Below, piece after piece: positions 33,792 to 41,817 of a stretch of 64,000 bases of DNA. Source of the DNA: Gammaproteobacteria bacterium (GTDB taxonomy: Bacteria; Pseudomonadota; Gammaproteobacteria; Thiohalomonadales; Thiohalomonadaceae); the NCBI GenBank assembly GCA_023228645.1, contig JALOAT010000011.1, forward strand, positions 1 to 64,000. The letters are read 5' to 3'. The position numbers and the translations under genes were made by a program. The first letter of the stretch is position 1; each line of letters starts with the position of its first letter. The notes under the pieces were generated by a model. That model did not search any database. It was not told the origin of the DNA and saw only the letters and a list, made by a program, of their open reading frames with translations.

Positions 33792-35867
33792 GTGAAATCC
33801 AGAGAAGAAGCCTTACACCTGTTGGTCATCGACGACTCCTCGAACGACGCGGAGATCGTATCCAACATGCTCCGCAATGCCGGCCACCCGGTACGCGCCA
33901 CGCGCGTCGAGGATGGCGAGGACCTGCGCAAGAGCCTCAGCCATCACTGCGACATGGTGCTGTCGAAGCTGGAAATCCCGTTTTTCAGCGCCGGCGACGC
34001 CCTCGCCATCATCCAGGACATGAAGCTGGACGTCCCGCTCGTAGTGCTCGAGGAAGCGGGCAAGCATGCCGCGGTGCTCGCCTGCCTGCGCGCCGGCGCG
34101 CGGGATATGGTGTCGCTCACCGATCCGGCCCGGCTGGAGCACGTGGTGCTGCGTGAAGCAGGTGACTTGCACACGCGCCGGCGCCTGGCCGAATGCGAAC
34201 GCGTCCTTGCCCAGGCCAACGGGCGCGCGCAGGCACTGGTCGACACGTCCCGTGACGCCATCGCCTACGTGCACGAAGGCATGCACATCTACGCCAACGA
34301 ATCCTACCTGCAGATGTTCGGCTACCAGGACCCGGCCGAAATCGAAGGCATGCCCCTCCTGAGCATGGTCGGACCCGACGACCACGCCCGGTTCAAGGAC
34401 TTCCTGCGACGCCTCGGCAAGGAGCACACAGCGAACAGCACCCTGGAGGTGCAGGCGTTCAAGGCGGACGCCACCGAGTTCCGCGTCACTATGGAATTCT
34501 CGCCCACTACGTACGAGGGCGAACACTGCATCCAGGTGGTGATCCGTGACCAGAGTTCCAGCCGTGAACTGGAAAAGCGGCTCGACGACTTGTCACGTCA
34601 GGACCTGCTCACCGGCCTGTTCAACCGTCAGTACTTCCTCGAAGAGCTGAACCAGACTGTGACCACTGCGCGCGAGCACGGCGCTCTGCTCTACATCGAA
34701 CCCGACCAGTTCCGACGCGTGCGCGAGGAGATCGGCATTGCTGCCAGCGACCTACTGGTGGCGGACCTCGCCGGCCTGCTCAGGGACACGCTGGCAGGCA
34801 CCTCCGCCGTGGTTGCCCGCTTCGACAGTTACGCCTTCACCGCCCTGCTGCCCGGACAGGATGACGCCCAGGCCCAGGCACTGGCGGAACGTCTCGTGAA
34901 GGCCGTGGAGGCCCACGTCGCCGATGCCGGTGACCGTTCCGTGTCCGTCACCTTCAGCATCGGCATTGCCCTGTTCAACGAGAGCATCGTCGATGCCCAG
35001 GAAGTGCTGTCGCGAGCGGAGAAGGCAAGGCGCAAGGCCGCGGACGCCGGCGGCAATCAGGTAGTGGTGTACAACCCGGCGGCCGAAGAAATGGCCGAAA
35101 AGGAACGGGCGCTGGTCTGGACCCGCAAGCTCAAGCTGGCGCTGCGGGACAATGCCTTCTATCTGGTCTACCAACCCATCGTGAGCCTGCACGGCGACGC
35201 CAACGAGAACTACGAGGTCTACCTGCGCATGTCCGATGAGGGCCACGAGATCGACCCGACGGAATTCATCCCGGTCGCGGAACAGACCGGTCTCATGGCG
35301 GCGGTGGACCGCTGGGTGCTGCACCATGCGGTGAAGGTGCTCGCGGAGCGCTGGCATGCCGGCAAGCGCACCAATCTATTCGTCAACCTGTCGGAGGCCT
35401 CCCTGAAGGACCCGAACCTGCTGCCGTGGATCCGCGAGCTGCTCAAGGCCGCGCGCCTCGAAGGGGGCTGCCTGGTGGTCGAAGTGGCCGAATCCGTGGC
35501 TCAGGCCAACCTGCGCGTACTCAAGCCATTTTTCGACGGCCTCAAGCAACTCCACGTGCGCACCGCCCTCGATCATTTCGGCTCCGCGGCCAATGCCACC
35601 CATCTCCTGCGTCACATCCGTACGGATTTCCTGAAACTCGAAGGCAGCCTGGTGTCGAGCCTGGCCCGCGACAAGGCCCAGCAGCAGCGCCTGAAGGAGC
35701 TCACCACGGCCGCCAAGGGAGCGCAAAGCCGTACCGTGGCGGAATTCGTGGAGGATGCCAACACCCTCGCAGTGCTGTGGGGCAGCGGCATCGACTACAT
35801 CCAGGGTTATTTCCTGCAACGCCCCATCCGCGAGCTGAACTACGACTTCAGCGAAGCGAGCTTCTAG
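33792..35867 (+). CDS. fimX: FimX-like c-di-GMP receptor: REC-PAS-degenerate GGDEF-degenerate EAL
   Basis: 691 residues. A receiver-like domain (1-125; LLVIDDSSNDAE) whose usual phospho-aspartate region reads DMVLSKLEIP, so it is probably not phosphorylated; PAS (about 135-255); GGDEF domain in which the active motif is FDSYAF instead of GGDEF; EAL domain in which EAL is EVY (YEVYLRM) and DDFG is LDHFGS. Catalysis is thus unlikely, but c-di-GMP binding is plausible. Architecture, length and DSxxF/EVx replacements match FimX of Pseudomonas and Xanthomonas, which controls type IV pili. No pilus genes are adjacent. Starts 44 bases after epmB. Confidence 0.8.
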   Translation: MKSREEALHLLVIDDSSNDAEIVSNMLRNAGHPVRATRVEDGEDLRKSLSHHCDMVLSKLEIPFFSAGDALAIIQDMKLDVPLVVLEEAGKHAAVLACLRAGARDMVSLTDPARLEHVVLREAGDLHTRRRLAECERVLAQANGRAQALVDTSRDAIAYVHEGMHIYANESYLQMFGYQDPAEIEGMPLLSMVGPDDHARFKDFLRRLGKEHTANSTLEVQAFKADATEFRVTMEFSPTTYEGEHCIQVVIRDQSSSRELEKRLDDLSRQDLLTGLFNRQYFLEELNQTVTTAREHGALLYIEPDQFRRVREEIGIAASDLLVADLAGLLRDTLAGTSAVVARFDSYAFTALLPGQDDAQAQALAERLVKAVEAHVADAGDRSVSVTFSIGIALFNESIVDAQEVLSRAEKARRKAADAGGNQVVVYNPAAEEMAEKERALVWTRKLKLALRDNAFYLVYQPIVSLHGDANENYEVYLRMSDEGHEIDPTEFIPVAEQTGLMAAVDRWVLHHAVKVLAERWHAGKRTNLFVNLSEASLKDPNLLPWIRELLKAARLEGGCLVVEVAESVAQANLRVLKPFFDGLKQLHVRTALDHFGSAANATHLLRHIRTDFLKLEGSLVSSLARDKAQQQRLKELTTAAKGAQSRTVAEFVEDANTLAVLWGSGIDYIQGYFLQRPIRELNYDFSEASF

Positions 35868-35895
35868 GCCCGACCGGCAATAACAGCACGACACG

Positions 35896-35921
35896 AAAAG
35901 GCCGGGGGACCCCGGCCTTTT
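35896..35921. terminator. Bidirectional terminator between fimX-like gene and htpX
   Basis: GGCCGGGG / CCCCGGCC with a two-base loop, flanked by AAAA on the left and TTTT on the right, so it can serve the two convergent genes. Confidence 0.87.
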
Positions 35922-35936
35922 CGAGGGTGGTCCCTC

Positions 35937-36824
35937 TCAGCCCATGGCGCGCAGGGCGGCGATGCGCTCCTCCAGGGGCGGATGGGTCAGCAGCAGTTTG
36001 CGCAGGCCCTGCGCCACGCCGCCGGAGATGCCGAAAGCGGCCATCTGGTCGGGCAGTTGCTGGGTGTGGCTGGAACGCAGGCGCTCCAGGGCGGCGATCA
36101 TCTTCTGACGGCCAGCCAGGCTGGCGCCGCCCGCATCGGCGCGGAATTCACGCTGGCGCGAGAACCACATGACGATCACCGAGGCGAGCATGCCCAGGAT
36201 CACCTCGGCCACCAGCGAGGTGAGCATGTAACCGATGCCGGGCCGGTATTCCCCGTTGCTGTTGTTGCCCTGCAAGGCCCTATCAACGAAGTAACCCACC
36301 ACGCGCGCCAGGGCAATGACGAAGGTGTTCACCACCCCCTGGATGAGCGCGAGGGTCACCATGTCGCCATTGGCCACGTGACTGACTTCATGAGCGAGCA
36401 CCGCCTCGGCCTCGTCGCGGGTCATGCTGCGCAACAGGCCCGTACTCACCGCCACCAGGGCATTGTCACGGTTCATGCCGGTGGCGAAGGCGTTGACCTC
36501 GGGGCTGTCGTAAACCGCCACCTCGGGCATGCCGATGCCGGCCTGCCGGGCCTGGCGCTGCACGGTCGAGACCAGCCACGCCTCCGCCTCGCTGCGCGGG
36601 GTCTCGATGACCTGGGCGCCGACCATGCGCATGGCCGACCACTTGGACATGGCCAACGAAATGAAGGCGCCGCCAAAACCGAAGATGGCCGCGAAGCCGA
36701 GCAGGGCGGTGAAATTGATGCCGCCGCTCTCGATGTACCGGTCGAGGCCGAGCAGACGCGCCGTGATGCTCAGCAACAAGACCACGGCCAAGTTGGTAAT
36801 GACGAAAAGAACGATGCGTTTCAT
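35937..36824 (-). CDS. htpX: Membrane zinc metalloprotease HtpX
   Basis: 295 residues. A heat-shock-associated inner-membrane protease that cleaves damaged membrane proteins. Two N-terminal membrane segments (about 4-24 and 39-58), zinc motif H145-E-V-S-H149 in VLAHEVSHVANGD, two further hydrophobic segments around 155-215, and a third zinc-ligand region RQREFRADAGGASLAG. Length and order match HtpX. Monocistronic, divergent from the SulP gene. Confidence 0.97.
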   Translation of the reverse strand: MKRIVLFVITNLAVVLLLSITARLLGLDRYIESGGINFTALLGFAAIFGFGGAFISLAMSKWSAMRMVGAQVIETPRSEAEAWLVSTVQRQARQAGIGMPEVAVYDSPEVNAFATGMNRDNALVAVSTGLLRSMTRDEAEAVLAHEVSHVANGDMVTLALIQGVVNTFVIALARVVGYFVDRALQGNNSNGEYRPGIGYMLTSLVAEVILGMLASVIVMWFSRQREFRADAGGASLAGRQKMIAALERLRSSHTQQLPDQMAAFGISGGVAQGLRKLLLTHPPLEERIAALRAMG

Positions 36825-36985
36825 AAAAGCTCCGTAGGCACTCCTCGATGCAGCCGCTGTATGGGGGTGGCAGGCGCAGTTTCAACCGCCTCACCAAAGA
36901 CCAGGATCCCGAACAGGAGTTCCGTGATGAAATACCCGCAAGAAACGAGGGTTAATTAGCAAATCATTCTACCCTGTTATTGCCA

Positions 36986-36991
36986 TATAAT
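36986..36991 (+). promoter_or_regulatory. -10 element upstream of the SulP gene
   Basis: A consensus TATAAT in an AT-rich part of the 236-base htpX-SulP gap, about 70 bases before the SulP ATG. The -35 at the right distance (ATCATT) is poor, so an activator or extended -10 may be involved. Confidence 0.45.
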
Positions 36992-37060
36992 TTCGCTTTG
37001 CGCCTTTTTCGCGCCACATGCCAGCTGTAAAACAAAACCGCGGACACAAGGATTTCATGC

Positions 37061-38881
37061 ATGAATAAACCCGTGCAGTGCAATATTTTCTGGGTGCAAC
37101 TGTTTCCATTCCTGCGCTGGTGGCATCGCGTCACACGGCACAGCCTGCGCGATGACGGGCTCGCCGGCCTGACCGGCGCATTGATCGTCCTGCCCCAAGG
37201 CGTCGCCTTCGCGACCATCGCGGGCCTGCCCCCCGAGTACGGCCTCTATGCCGCCATGGTCCCGGCCATCATCGCGGCCCTGTGGGGCAGCTCCTGGCAT
37301 CTGGTATCCGGTCCGACCACCGCTATCTCCATCGTGGTGTTCGCCTCCTTGAGCCCGCTGGCGGAACCCGGCAGCAGCGAGTACATCCGCTATGCACTCA
37401 CCCTCGCCTTCCTGGTGGGCGCCATCCAGGTGGCCATGGCGCTGGCGCGCATGGGCACGCTGGTGAATTTCATTTCCCACTCGGTGGTCATCGGCTTCAC
37501 GGCCGGTGCGGCCATCCTGATTGCCGCCAGCCAGGTGAAGAACTTCTTCGCCCTGAACATCCCGCGCGGCACGGAGTTCTACGAGATCATCCACCAGCTG
37601 ATCGTGCAGATCGGCGACGTCAACCCCTATGTCACGGCGGTGGGCGTTATCACCCTCATCACCGGCATCCTGGCGCGCAAGTACGCGCGCAAGGTGTACA
37701 TGATTGTGGCCATGCTGGTGGGCAGCCTGGTGGCCTATGCTATCAACGCTGCCTTCGGCGCAGACGTGACCGGCATCGCCACGGTCGGTGCACTGCCCAC
37801 CCATCTTCCGCCGCTGTCCGTCCCCGATCTCTCGCACGGCACGCTGCAAAAACTGGCCCCCGCGGCCCTGGCGGTGTCGTTGCTGGCGATCACCGAGGCG
37901 GTGTCCATTTCGCGCTCCATCGCGGCGCGTTCGCAGCAGCGCATCGACGGCAATCAGGAATTCCTCGGCCAGGGCCTGTCGAACATGGTCGGTGCCTTTT
38001 TCTCCGCGTATCCTTCGAGCGGGTCCTTCAACCGCAGCGGTGTGAACTACGAGGGTGGCGCCAAGACCCCGCTGTCGTCGGTATTCGCCGCCGCGGCGTT
38101 GGCGGTCATCGTGCTGCTGGTCGCCCCCCTCGCCGCCTACCTGCCGGTCGCCGCCATGGCGGGCATCCTGTTCCTGGTGGCCTGGGGCCTCGTCGACTTT
38201 CATCACATCAAGTTGATCGTGAAGGCCAGCCGCTCCGAAACGGCGGTACTGGTCACCACCTTCCTGGCCACGCTGTTCGTGGAGCTGGAATTCGCCATTT
38301 TCGCCGGCGTGATGCTGTCACTGGTGCTGTATCTCAAGCGCACCTCCAATCCGCGCATCCTGAGCCGCGTGCCGGACCCGCGCGCGCCGCGCCGGCAGTT
38401 CATCACCAGCCCGGGTCTGCCGGAGTGCCCGCAGTTCAAGATCGTGCGTATCGAAGGTTCGCTGTTCTTTGGTGCGGTCAACAACGTGGAACAGGCGCTG
38501 CAAAACATCGACGAACAGGACCCTGCCAAGAAGCACCTGCTGGTGGTAGCCAAGGCGATCAACTTCGTGGACATCGCCGGTGCCGAAATGCTGGCGCAAG
38601 AGGCGACCCGTCGCCGCAAACTGGGCGGCGGGCTGTATCTGTACGAGGTCCGGGATACGGTGTGCGACATGCTTCACCGCGGCGGCTTCATCGGCGCCAT
38701 CGGCGAGGAAAACATCTTCCGCTCCAAGACCGCAGCCCTGGCCACTATCGTCGACGAGCGCCTGGACCATGCCGTCTGCAGCACCTGCGACCGGCGGATC
38801 TTCCACGAGTGTGCGAAGTACGGGCGGAAAACGTCGGAGATTACCTCGGAGACAGACCCGCGCGCGGAACGCGTGGCTTGA
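37061..38881 (+). CDS. SulP-family anion permease with STAS domain
   Basis: 606 residues. About 11-12 membrane segments starting with the SulP signature LTGALIVLPQGVAFATIAGL and PPEYGLYAAMVPAIIAALWG, and the second signature EAVSISRSIAARS...SSGSFNRSGVNYEGGAKTPL. The C-terminal STAS domain spans about 465-565 (FKIVRIEGSLFFGAVNNVE). After it comes a cysteine-bearing tail CSTCDRRIFHEC (C-x2-C-x7-C). Substrate could be sulfate, bicarbonate or another anion. ATG 37061 follows ACAAGGATTTC. Alone in its transcription unit. Confidence 0.93.
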   Translation: MNKPVQCNIFWVQLFPFLRWWHRVTRHSLRDDGLAGLTGALIVLPQGVAFATIAGLPPEYGLYAAMVPAIIAALWGSSWHLVSGPTTAISIVVFASLSPLAEPGSSEYIRYALTLAFLVGAIQVAMALARMGTLVNFISHSVVIGFTAGAAILIAASQVKNFFALNIPRGTEFYEIIHQLIVQIGDVNPYVTAVGVITLITGILARKYARKVYMIVAMLVGSLVAYAINAAFGADVTGIATVGALPTHLPPLSVPDLSHGTLQKLAPAALAVSLLAITEAVSISRSIAARSQQRIDGNQEFLGQGLSNMVGAFFSAYPSSGSFNRSGVNYEGGAKTPLSSVFAAAALAVIVLLVAPLAAYLPVAAMAGILFLVAWGLVDFHHIKLIVKASRSETAVLVTTFLATLFVELEFAIFAGVMLSLVLYLKRTSNPRILSRVPDPRAPRRQFITSPGLPECPQFKIVRIEGSLFFGAVNNVEQALQNIDEQDPAKKHLLVVAKAINFVDIAGAEMLAQEATRRRKLGGGLYLYEVRDTVCDMLHRGGFIGAIGEENIFRSKTAALATIVDERLDHAVCSTCDRRIFHECAKYGRKTSEITSETDPRAERVA

Positions 38882-39012
38882 ATCCCACGGGAAGCTGCGA
38901 CCGAGGCTAACCAAAAGCATGATTTTCGCATGCTAAGATGAGAAGGCGCTGGTGTTGACCACGCCAACATCGTACAAAGAGGCCACCGTCTGCGCAGCAC
39001 CGTGGGAGAGAC

Positions 39013-40530
39013 GTGAGGTTGTTGGTCCGGAAACTCAAAACCCAATTGGCCAACGCCGCGCTTCAAGCCGCCGCGCGCGTGGTGCGCTACACGCCGCACC
39101 ACTTCCCCATCGCCTACAAGCTGGCGGTGGTGTTCACCTTGCTGATAACAGGTGGCATGTCGACGCTTGGCGTGGTGGTGGTCCGCGACCAGACGCGCCT
39201 GCTGCGCGAGCAGATGGCCGATTTCGGCCAGACCGTCGTGCATCAGGTCGCCGAGGCCTCCAAGGAGCCCCTGCTCGCCGGCGATCGCCTGGGCCTCGAG
39301 GCCACCTTGAACAATCTGGTGGGCAAGAGCAGCGTGCTGGGCGCCGGCATCTATACCGACGACGGTGATCTGGTGTTGCAGAGCGGTCTCGTGCCCTTCG
39401 ACGCCGGCGTGGCCATGGCCAACCGGGAACAGGGTCCGCTGGACTGGGAGGAGACGGTGGAGGACAAAACGCCTGCCCGGGCCCTCACCTCGTTCATCGC
39501 GCCGGTAACGTTCCAGGACGTGATCGTCGGCTATGCCCTGGTCACCTTCGACCGCACCGACATGGCCGGCGCCGAGGCCCATACCCTGCGCGCCGTGACC
39601 GGCACCACCCTGATGCTGGTGCTGATCGGCATCGGCGCCTCCGTGTTCCTGGGCAAACGCCTCACCCGCCCCATCAACCAGCTGATGGACGTGAGTCGCG
39701 CGATCAGTGCCGGCAACTACCAGATGCGCTTCGACGAGCGGCGCAACGACGAGTTGGGAGCCCTCATGCAGTCCATGAACACCATGAGCGAGGGGCTACT
39801 GCGCAAAGAACAGGTGGAACAGACCTTCTCCCGCTACGTATCGCCAAATGTGGCCCGCGAGGTGCTCGCCCATCTGGAAACCGTACAGCTGGGCGGGCGG
39901 CGCGTAGAAGCCACCGTGCTGTTCGCCGATATCGCCGGCTTTACCAGCATGTCGGAGAACATGCACCCGGAAGACGTCAGCGCGCTGCTGAACGAATACT
40001 TCAGCTACATTGCCGAGGCGGCCCACGCCTATAACGGCCACGTGGACAAATACATCGGCGACTGCGCCATGCTGTTGTTCGGCGTACCGCTGGAAGACCC
40101 CGACCACCTTTTCAAGGCCGTTGCCTGCGGCATCACCGTCCAGACCTTGATCCAACGGCTCAACCTGCGGCGTGCCGCACGCGGCCTGAAACAGGTGCAG
40201 TTTCGCATCGGCGTCAATTGCGGCCCCATGCTCGCGGGCAACATGGGCTCACGCGAGCGCATGGAATACACCGTGGTCGGCGATTCCGTGAACCTCGCCT
40301 CGCGCCTGGCATCGGCGGGCGAGCCGGGGCAGCTCGTCATCAGCCAGGAGATGCAGCTCGACCCGCGCCTCATGGGCCGCGTGGAGACCCGCAAGCTCGG
40401 CACCATCCGCCTGCGCGGCAAGCGCCTGCCCGTGGCGACTTACCAGATTACCCGCCTGGCCCCGGACTACCAGGCATTGCTCGAGGAAAAGGTGGAGGCG
40501 CTGCTGCGCAGTGAGAGTGCCGCGGCATGA
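39013..40530 (+). CDS. Membrane-bound class III adenylate/guanylate cyclase with HAMP
   Basis: 505 residues. One membrane segment near residues 35-55, a periplasmic sensor region (about 58-190), a second membrane segment (TTLMLVLIGIGASVFLG), a HAMP domain (KRLTRPINQLMDVSRAI), then a cyclase catalytic domain from about 290: metal-binding ATVLFADIAGFTSMSE, VDKYIGDCAMLLFG and substrate/transition-state region MEYTVVGDSVNLASRLA. It probably makes cAMP. Starts at GTG 39013, which follows GGGAGAGAC. Its stop overlaps the lipoprotein gene (ATGA), suggesting a functional pair. Confidence 0.92.
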   Translation: MRLLVRKLKTQLANAALQAAARVVRYTPHHFPIAYKLAVVFTLLITGGMSTLGVVVVRDQTRLLREQMADFGQTVVHQVAEASKEPLLAGDRLGLEATLNNLVGKSSVLGAGIYTDDGDLVLQSGLVPFDAGVAMANREQGPLDWEETVEDKTPARALTSFIAPVTFQDVIVGYALVTFDRTDMAGAEAHTLRAVTGTTLMLVLIGIGASVFLGKRLTRPINQLMDVSRAISAGNYQMRFDERRNDELGALMQSMNTMSEGLLRKEQVEQTFSRYVSPNVAREVLAHLETVQLGGRRVEATVLFADIAGFTSMSENMHPEDVSALLNEYFSYIAEAAHAYNGHVDKYIGDCAMLLFGVPLEDPDHLFKAVACGITVQTLIQRLNLRRAARGLKQVQFRIGVNCGPMLAGNMGSRERMEYTVVGDSVNLASRLASAGEPGQLVISQEMQLDPRLMGRVETRKLGTIRLRGKRLPVATYQITRLAPDYQALLEEKVEALLRSESAAA

Positions 40531-41609
40531 AACTTCCGCACGCCATGCTGTTGGTGTCGCTGCTGCATCTCGGCGGCTGCGCCATCATTCCCTCGCTGGA
40601 AGGCGATCTGAACGGGCAACTGGATCGTTATCTGGAAAGCGGCGAGTACGGCAAGGCCCTCGATACCCTCACCTACGTGCGCAAGGACCACCCGGACTAT
40701 GTGCGCCTGACGGCGCGCCGGCCGCAGGTGGAGGAACGTGCCCGGGCCTATGAACAGGCGCAGATCCGGCGCGCGGCGGAATTCACCGCACGCGGCGAGT
40801 GGGAGCAGGCCTTGGACACCTACCGGCGCGCCATCAGTCAACTCCCGCGCAGCACACCACTGCGCAGCGAGCTCCAGGCGTTCCGGCGCAAGCAGGAGCA
40901 TCGCATCGAAGAACTGAAGGTGGAGCGCCTGGTCGCGCGGGCGCGCTGGCTGGAGCGTGCGGTGTCACTGCAGGAGTCCATCGTTCGCGTCGATCCCGAC
41001 GATTGGGTGGAGCGTTACCAGCTGGACCGCTTCAAGACCGAGGCGGTCGAACTGGCCAGTGAGCTCACACGCATCGGCAACGCCGCCCTGGAGAAGGAGC
41101 AATTGGGTATCGCCGCGCGCACCCTGCCCATTGCCGCCCGCCTGAGTCCCAACCCCAACGCGGTGAACGCCAACGATCGCCTGAGCCATGCCGAAGCCAG
41201 CCAGGTCGAGGAGCAGCGGCGCAGCCAGATGAAGGCAATGCAGCGTCTGCGCCAGCGCGAGACCACCAAGACCCTCGCCGAATTCCGCGCGGCACAGAGC
41301 GCCGGCGACCTGCACCAGGCACGCCAGCTCATGCTCCGGCTGGTGGAGATCGATAGCGAAAACACCGAGGTCCAGGCCGAGCGCAGCCAGTTCGAGGCAC
41401 AGCTGGACAAGGTGCTCGGGACACACCTGGAAGCTGCCATCAGCTTGTATGGCCGCGGGCGCTTCGAGGAAGCGGTCGCCCACTGGCAACGCGTGCTTGC
41501 CATCGACCCGCACCACGAGCAGGCCCGCGCGGGCGTCGAGCGCGCCGAGCGCGTGATGCAGAAACTCAAGCAGTTGCGGGAAAAGCAGGGCTCTGCCACC
41601 GCGCCCTGA
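40527..41609 (+). CDS. TPR-repeat lipoprotein coupled to the cyclase
   Basis: 360 residues. Signal peptide MKLPHAMLLVSLLHLGGC with lipobox LGGC, so lipid-anchored at C18. The rest is helical with tetratricopeptide-like repeats (for example GEYGKALDTLTYVRKDHPDY, GEWEQALDTYRRAISQLPRS and GRFEEAVAHWQRVLAIDPHH) and a coiled-coil middle. The start overlaps the cyclase stop by four bases. A periplasmic partner that signals to, or is sensed by, the cyclase is a reasonable guess; no enzymatic motif is seen. Confidence 0.82.
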   Translation: MKLPHAMLLVSLLHLGGCAIIPSLEGDLNGQLDRYLESGEYGKALDTLTYVRKDHPDYVRLTARRPQVEERARAYEQAQIRRAAEFTARGEWEQALDTYRRAISQLPRSTPLRSELQAFRRKQEHRIEELKVERLVARARWLERAVSLQESIVRVDPDDWVERYQLDRFKTEAVELASELTRIGNAALEKEQLGIAARTLPIAARLSPNPNAVNANDRLSHAEASQVEEQRRSQMKAMQRLRQRETTKTLAEFRAAQSAGDLHQARQLMLRLVEIDSENTEVQAERSQFEAQLDKVLGTHLEAAISLYGRGRFEEAVAHWQRVLAIDPHHEQARAGVERAERVMQKLKQLREKQGSATAP

Positions 41610-41650
41610 TAACTCCATATAGACTTTTTTTCGTCGCGGGCCGCCCCACA

Positions 41651-41697
41651 CCCCGAATCCCGCTGCGCTTCATACGGGCTGCGAAATTCGGGCTACG
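41651..41697. repeat. Short dispersed repeat, second copy
   Basis: CGCTGCGCTTCATACGGGCT recurs from 10972-10991, here followed by a partial second copy ending CGGGCTACG. It lies in the 208-base gap between the lipoprotein gene and parC (convergent), which otherwise holds only the repeat at 41722. Confidence 0.6.
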
Positions 41698-41721
41698 AAG
41701 TCCGGGCTGCTTGACCCGTAT

Positions 41722-41768
41722 TCCTTTGTGTTCTCTGTGTTCTCTGCGTCCTCTGCATCTTTGCGTTG
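41722..41768. repeat. Single-arm 9-base-unit repeat (TGTGTTCTC type)
   Basis: Three consecutive near-copies of a 9-base unit (TGTGTTCTC, TGTGTTCTC, TGCGTCCTC) followed by a T-rich stretch. It resembles one arm of the fold-back elements, with T in place of the C of their CCCC runs. I see no matching left arm. Confidence 0.5.
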
Positions 41769-41817
41769 GGCCTTTTTCTTCCTGCCCACGGCACGAAGTC
41801 CAGACCACGAAACGGTC

